Part shown: in pieces, positions 33,425 to 38,773 of the stretch
How the letters are laid out: each line of letters begins with the position of its first letter
Position numbering within the stretch: position 1 is the first letter of the stretch
NCBI GenBank assembly: GCA_033297205.1
Contig: MU859320.1
Coordinates: 1-38,773 of the forward strand
DNA from: Pseudoneurospora amorphoporcata
Taxonomy: Eukaryota; Ascomycota; Sordariomycetes; Sordariales; Sordariaceae
Direction: 5' to 3'
DNA: 38,773 nt
Program-made: the position numbers and the translations under genes
Notes under the pieces: generated by a model
Databases searched by the model: none
What the model was told of the DNA's origin: nothing
The model's input: only the letters and a program-made list of their open reading frames with translations

Positions 33425-35580
33425 TTATGCACCGCCCCCCTCAGCAAAGCAAACCTCAGCATACCTCGCCAACCCGGGCATCTTCTTCTGCACCTTCAAG
33501 AAAGTCTCAAACTCGCACCACCCATCCACCCTTTCCGCATCACACTCCGAATGGCTCCACCCAAGGGGAACCGTCCTCTGGTTCAGCACAAAATGGACAT
33601 ACTTGGTCTCCTCCCCTTCATCCTCGTACCCGCTCCGATCCGCCTTCACCGGTTTCGGCGTCTTGATAATTTCGACATCCAAGCGGGCGCCAAAGGGCGT
33701 AATATGCGACACCGTAAAGTTGTGGTCGCCGGGGTAGACATCGGTGGGGAGGTCTTGTTCAAATTGTGTCAAACCAAAAGCGGCGAGGATGGAGACGATG
33801 TTGGTGTCGTGCGAGAAGTCGAGGTACAGAGACTGGTTGAGCGGGAAGGTGACAGTGTTGTTGTCGAGGGTTGTGTTGAGCTGGGTGTCAGAGTAGGCGA
33901 TGGTGTGGTTTTGGAGGCGGGCGAGGACTTCTTGCTGGAAACCGATGCCGACGGCGCGGCCCGTCTGGGAGCCGAAGGCGTTGTTGCCGTAAAATTGAAG
34001 ATCGTGCGAGTAGCCGAAGCCGATCCATTCTTGGTAGGTAAAGAGGGAGCAGAAGCGGCTGTAGCCGTTGGCGACCTGTTACAGTAAGAGTGAGTTGAGA
34101 TGAAATAAGTGACAAGAGAGAAATGGCGACGGTTGACTTACGGTGTCGTAGGCGCACAAGGTTTGGGCGGCGTAGGTGTCATCGACTGTCCAGTTATAGC
34201 CGGTAACAAGCTTGGAGAAACGCTCAGTAGCTGAGGGTGGAAAATTAGCTATGTGCACCGTACGTATAAAAGTCGGGTCATAGTCCAAAGTCTATGTACC
34301 ATCTTTCAAGTAGTTGCTGACCCAAATATCGTGAGCCTCAGAGCCGAGACTGTCCTGGCTTTCGTTGGGGCAGTTCATGTAACCAGCCAAGGAATTATTC
34401 AAGTTGGAGCCCTCAATGATGACTTCAAGAGTGACGTTGTTAGTCCTATACTAGATCAGAATCCGAATCCTTTTGTTTGCCGGGCTGGGTAGAGGAAGAA
34501 AAGATCACATACCATTCCAGGCCAAACATACCAGCCAAGAAGTTCTCAGCCGACTTCATCATACGGTCTTGGGTCTATATTTCCCTAGTAAGCTACCAAC
34601 CCCACAACTTGTCTTCGGGGACAGCCGAATAAGTGGCACATACCGTCGTACGAGCAATGATCTTCGTCTTAGGATCATATAGCGACGAATACATATAAGC
34701 GTGTAGGACTCCCGAATCGAACAGTTCCTGGCGACCTCTCGGGACAAGAATCTCCATTCCCATCTGATACTTCCAGTTGTTCAGGAACTCGAGTTCACCC
34801 ATAGCGTTGAACTTGCCAGTCGCATTGGCAAGACGGGCACCGAAAGCTCCCACGTTTGAGCCTCTAGTGGGATACCGAGAGCCATGGCGAGACACCATCT
34901 ATAACAGAAAAAAGTGGTCAGCACTGATTGCCGTACTCCGAATCGTATTACTCTGTAGAGAAACGGTAGTTGCGACTTACCTGAAGCCAAATAATCTCCG
35001 CGCCCTCAGGCAGCGGCCACTCATCCACACCAAATCCGGTCGAGGGCGTGTAAGGCGTCAGAAAGCCCATCATAGCGAAAATACTCGGGTTACCGGGCTG
35101 CCAGCCCTGAACCGGCACCTGCGTCTGCAGCGGCGCATTGGGCACATAGGTAGCAGCATGGTCGAAAGTCCTCGTCTGGGCCATAAAGGGGGCCTTGCCA
35201 GTGGCCGTCTTTCCAACCCACGGGCCTGGGCTGGTGTTAAAATACTCGGGTACCGTGGACGTGGGTTTGCATGGACAGTCCTCCGAAGAGGAGGAAGACG
35301 GGTATTCTCGGGCTTGGACCGGTGCCTGCGGGGTAGACGGCTCGGATGGACGCGGTTTGATGCCGAAAAGGGTGCCGTTGCACGCAAGCATGTTGAAAGC
35401 TACGAAGACGGAGAGTGAGACGGCGCACGAGGCCAGGAGAACAGACAGCTTGCGCTTCAGGCGCTGCCCGGGACTGGGTTGCGCGCCATGAGAAAGGAGA
35501 GGGCGTGATAGCAGCTCTTCCTTCTCAGATAGGCTGACGGGCTCGTAGCCTGATGCTTGAGAGTTGATCGGGGAACCCAT
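33425..35580 (-). CDS. Membrane-anchored histidine acid phosphatase (phytase-like)
   Basis: Six exons: 35580-34981, 34898-34644, 34574-34513, 34445-34300, 34230-34142, 34075-33425. Five GT-AG introns of 66-82 bp were removed to give 600 residues. It hydrolyses phosphate monoesters, possibly phytate, through a phosphohistidine. Seen: the catalytic RHGSRYP with nucleophile His205 (RHGxRxP, 204-210); the proton-donor pair His473-Asp474 (FSHDTN); conserved Cys residues; and many Asn-X-Ser/Thr sites. The N-terminus has no cleavable signal. It has about 44 hydrophilic residues with an acidic dileucine (EELL, 21-24), then a single membrane segment at about 45-64. That predicts a type II membrane protein with the enzyme outside the cytosol, possibly released by proteolysis. 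The start at 35580 was chosen because a TATA element lies at 35674-35680; an in-frame ATG at 35697 would add 39 residues but lies upstream of it. Confidence 0.93.
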
Positions 35581-36566
35581 ATTGACGGTTGTAGATGCGC
35601 CCCTTGATGGTTCGAAAGGCGGACGACCGAGGAGTGTCGAACCTGGGCTTTGCGCGGTGAAGGTGGGCCAGCATTTTATATGGCATGCCTGTAACATGAT
35701 CCCGGCTTGTTTGGCGGAAAAAATGCCCGGAGAATGAACTGCGGTGACGTGTACACTGTACGGGAGGTTCACCGGCTACGTCGTACCCGACCATGAGGGG
35801 ACAGCATATAGTCGCACCGTGACCATGTTGAATTGCTGATCCCAGCTGGTCACTTAGCAGTGCGCTAGAGGATCGCAGTAAACAAATGGAAGGTGGAGAG
35901 GGTCGATGATAGGCAATAAGACGGCAATTAGGATGGCGATAGAGGAGGAGTTGGAGTTGGAGAAAAATGGGACGAAAGAGGACAAAATGGTGCTGATAGA
36001 GCTGCGGAGGTAGAATTAAGGTTGAGCTTTCCGGCGGGCGTCTGCCAAGAGCTAACTATAAGCGGGAAGTACCTACGGCCGCGAGCCAATAGTATTACAC
36101 GGACCGGCCGACCCCGCACCAGGTCTGGACGATCACGGTATTATTGCAATGTGCCGAGTCGCCGGATTGCCAGCCGTCTTCATAGTACCGTTGGACACTG
36201 GCTTCCACGTTTGTAAGGGGGTAGTTGTGCCAAGAGCCTCACATGAGCCTCAGAACAGGTCGGAGTAGCCGGCAAACGGCGATTCCTCCAGAGATGCCAT
36301 CATGAATTGGGAGAATTTATACACAAGCCGAAGGACTTATGGGTTGTTTCCAGAAGTGAGCATATATGCGAAACAGCTAGAGGCACACTTTCAGTTTCTG
36401 GATTGACGGAAGTTAAAATACATTGTCGTTTTGTGACATGGACAACAACCCCGTCTAAGCACGTCCAACCCCCGCACCTAGGTTTAAACTCTTATGAACG
36501 CTGTGCAATGCTGAGCCGCTCCTATCTCCGGTTTGAAAATATTTAGACGACCGCTTCTGTTTAGAC
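35581..36566. other. Intergenic, between tandem minus-strand genes
   Basis: About 990 bp between the stop of the Crt10-like gene and the start of the phosphatase gene. It holds the phosphatase promoter. No further gene, RNA or repeat was seen. Confidence 0.5.
35674..35680 (-). promoter_or_regulatory. TATA box of the phosphatase gene
   Basis: TATAAAA on the minus strand, 93 bp before the chosen ATG at 35580. It supports that start over the in-frame upstream ATG at 35697. Confidence 0.5.
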
Positions 36567-38676
36567 CTAAACAACGAGTAGGTCTTCGCCGTCCTTTGAT
36601 TTCATAATGATATATGTTAAAATTGTATGATCCAGGTAATGTAGTACCAACCTCCATTTCTTCAACGCCGGTCCTTGGCTTCCATCGCCCTGTCCGTGCA
36701 ACGAGATACCGTCCGTTCTTGGGCCAGGCATAGGCGAAATGGCAATGCCATGGAGAGTACACCACGGACGCATTCGTTTGTCCTCTTCTTGCCAGCGCGG
36801 CAAAACCGTCTCCACGCGGAATCCGCGACGTACTGGGGCACCGTAAAAAAGCTTTGCCGTCTTGGTTAAACGCAATAAGGCAACGCGGCCACAGAGTGAT
36901 CCAAGGACCACGAGGTTGAGCTCTGGCACGTGGAGAAGCATACCGATGCGCTGTGAGTAGTGCCGGTGAAGGTCATATGGTGACAGATGCCGGTTAAGGT
37001 GGTTGTGATACGGGAGAACTTGCCTACAAAGCACAGGCGTGCCCTTGGGATCCATATGTAGCAAGCAGACATCTGTCGAAGAGGTAAGCAGTATAGAGAT
37101 ATTCTTCTTCGCATGGCGCGAAAAGAAATCGCATTTGTGGAACGGTACCGCAGGGCTACGCCAGTGCGAATAATTTTCACGCCCAACGCTTGATGCATCT
37201 GGAACATGCGCAAATCTCGGTACGATGAACTGAGCCAGATGGATGCCATCGTGGGTATCATCCAGGTAACCCTGGGGAGCCCGGCGAGGAGTGGGAAGTC
37301 CACCGGTCAAGATCAGAGACCGCCGGTCGAAAAGCCCAAAATTGACGTTGGTCCATGGCCTAGCCGCATCTGAAATATCCGTCTCTTCGTCCGCCCCGCC
37401 TGCTTCATCCAAATCTTCTTCAATAGGAAACCCAGCAATTCGTCTCGGGTCAAGGAATGTGGGACTATGGGGCGCGGGAGCGAAATATGAGAGAGGATTT
37501 GCCTGATCCCTCACACGGGAAAGGCTGCGGGTCGTGTCCAGCCAAAATACTCCCTTGCGCAATGTCCCACCGGAAATTTCTTCAGGCGGAAGACTAAGGC
37601 ACTCAAGCAAAGACGATGTTTGCTTGAAGCAGTTATCAGGCAAGACCATGACACCCCAACCGGTACTGGGATACTCGAAGTCAGTCAAACAATTCAGACG
37701 AAAAGGATAAGTACATTGGAACACGGGAACATGGTTGCACACTCACCCTTCTGCCGTAACATAGTTCATCTTAGACGTCTCAGAGATGATGTCAACTGGG
37801 GGATATCCCATCCGCCATATGTCAAGGAACCATGTCCTGTGCCTTATGTCTTGAGCGACCACAAGCTCTGCACAACCTTGCTCGTCATCGCAGAAAGATA
37901 TGTTCGGAATGTTGCTTCCACGAACATCAAGAGGTAATATGATCTTCCACGTCCTAGTTCGAGTCCGGAAGTCTCTCTCCAGACCAAGAGCTGTCTGGCC
38001 GGGCCAGAGCTGGGGAGACGGATCGAAAGAAAGATCCTCCAATTGCTGAGGTTGATGCTGGCGGAGCGCAAAAGCAAACACCGTAACTTCAGCCTTGTTC
38101 GAGCTCACAGCAAGTAGGCGTGACTCTTGATGGATCGCAAGGCCCCAGGCAGAGTCTCCCACATTTTCATGAAAAAACTCTTTAGGTTCTACTGAAGTGG
38201 GAGGAAGTCTGCCTTCAACTTCCCTTTGGCGGCTCGCTGATAGAATGTAGTGGGCAATTGTATGCGTGTAGTAGGCTCCGACATCGCCATCATCAAAGGC
38301 AAAAAAGAGAACTTCCAGGTGGCCCAAATTTCCGATCATAAGGTGATTGATCTGGTGACCAAACGCCTGGTCGATAGCCGGTCTAACGAGCCTGGCAGTC
38401 TTCAGTTTCTTGGGTTTAAGCACCAAACATGGCCAAGGAAGAATGTTCGGGACCTTCCGGGGGATACAGACGTGTATCTTGTTCTGATAAGATGCGAAAT
38501 AAAGCTGTGTCTCCGGTTAGCAGCGCATACAAACTATCGCCAACCGGCCGATATACGCACGTTGTATCTCTGTGACAGAGCAGTCAAATTCAACCGCAAC
38601 CTCTGAGCTCGTGGAAACCTCTGTTGTCCATGCTCTCGTTCTCCGTCCTCCTGTTGTTGAAGCTGCTGGAGCTGAA

Positions 38677-38773
<97 letters not shown>
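36567..38773 (-). CDS. Crt10-like protein (5' end beyond the window)
   Basis: Three exons in the window: 38773-38561 (partial), 38504-37747 and 37665-36567. The introns are 56 bp (donor GTGCGT, branch GCTAAC) and 81 bp (donor GTGAGT, branch CTGAC). The visible 689 residues open with an unbroken run of at least 32 Gln, then LTALSQRYN joined to LYFASYQNKIHVC at the splice. Following parts look like WD/beta-propeller strands (SAWGLAIHQESRLLAVSSNK, then VTVFAFAL), then a GTGWGVMVLPDN block, an acidic linker (EEDLDEAGGADEETD) and further propeller-like sequence. This matches my memory of the fungal Crt10 family. Yeast Crt10 represses ribonucleotide reductase genes and has been linked to the Rtt101-Mms1 ubiquitin ligase. 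The family call is from motif recall, not a search. The start codon and first exon part are outside the window. Confidence 0.75.
38678..38773 (-). repeat. CAG/CAA trinucleotide tract coding for at least 32 Gln
   Basis: On the minus strand CAG and CAA codons alternate almost perfectly for 96 bp up to the window edge, followed downstream by a QLQLQQLQQQ stretch. It is in frame with the Crt10-like gene. The true length is unknown because the window ends inside it. Confidence 0.9.

Noticed and set aside
35581..35697. Start of the phosphatase at the upstream in-frame ATG (35697)
   Set aside because: A TATA element lies between this ATG and 35580, and the extra residues have no recognisable feature. 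The choice rests on this alone.
1..38773. tRNA, rRNA and CRISPR features
   Set aside because: Reading for GGTTCGANNCC-type B boxes, cloverleaf arms, 5S-like sequence and regularly spaced repeats on both strands gave no supportable hit. CRISPR is not expected in a fungal nuclear genome.

Overview
The window is nuclear DNA of a filamentous ascomycete (Pezizomycotina; the gene set and style fit Sordariomycetes, perhaps Sordariales, but the species cannot be told). Evidence: short introns of 52-91 bp with GTRNGT-type donors, CTAAC/CTGAC-type branch sites and YAG acceptors; typical fungal proteins (tricalbin, Osh-type lipid transfer protein, Mep ammonium permease, histidine acid phosphatase, a Crt10-like protein); and a strongly AT- and TpA-rich tract that looks like repeat-induced point mutation (RIP) damage. 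Seven protein-coding genes could be reconstructed. Six of them have introns and were assembled from exons by splice sites and reading frame.

Layout. 1-3.2 kb: AT-rich, RIP-like mosaic with short islands of balanced composition, small tandem repeats and hairpins; no gene. 4198-8847 (-): tricalbin (ER membrane hairpin, SMP domain, six C2 or C2-like modules). 8.85-12.4 kb: divergent intergenic region with a 21-bp palindrome. 12422-13048 (+): small subunit of splicing factor U2AF, a single exon. 13802-17362 (-): 1166-residue protein of unknown function, convergent with U2AF. 17.4-20.6 kb: intergenic, with simple repeats. 20639-22697 (+): eight-exon oxysterol-binding-protein homologue of the Osh6/Osh7 type. 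22.7-25.7 kb: no established gene, one weak candidate small spliced gene. 25720-27477 (-): four-exon ammonium permease in which the first twin-histidine position is glutamate (Mep1/Mep3 type). 27.5-33.4 kb: about 5.9 kb without an established gene, holding a 17-G run, one candidate short ORF behind a TATA box, and a MITE-like element with 38/39-bp terminal inverted repeats. 33425-35580 (-): six-exon membrane-anchored histidine acid phosphatase/phytase-like enzyme. 36567-beyond 38773 (-): Crt10-like protein whose 5' part, including a tract of at least 32 glutamines, runs off the window.

The genes do not form an operon or a recognisable biosynthetic cluster. Two encode lipid-transfer proteins whose yeast relatives work at ER-plasma membrane contacts (tricalbin and Osh6/7). 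Two encode nutrient-acquisition proteins (ammonium and phosphate). These are more likely ordinary neighbours than a system. No previously undescribed multi-gene system was convincingly found. The most useful leads are the MITE, the Mep subtype substitution, the membrane-anchored phosphatase, the unknown 1166-residue protein and the two small-gene candidates.
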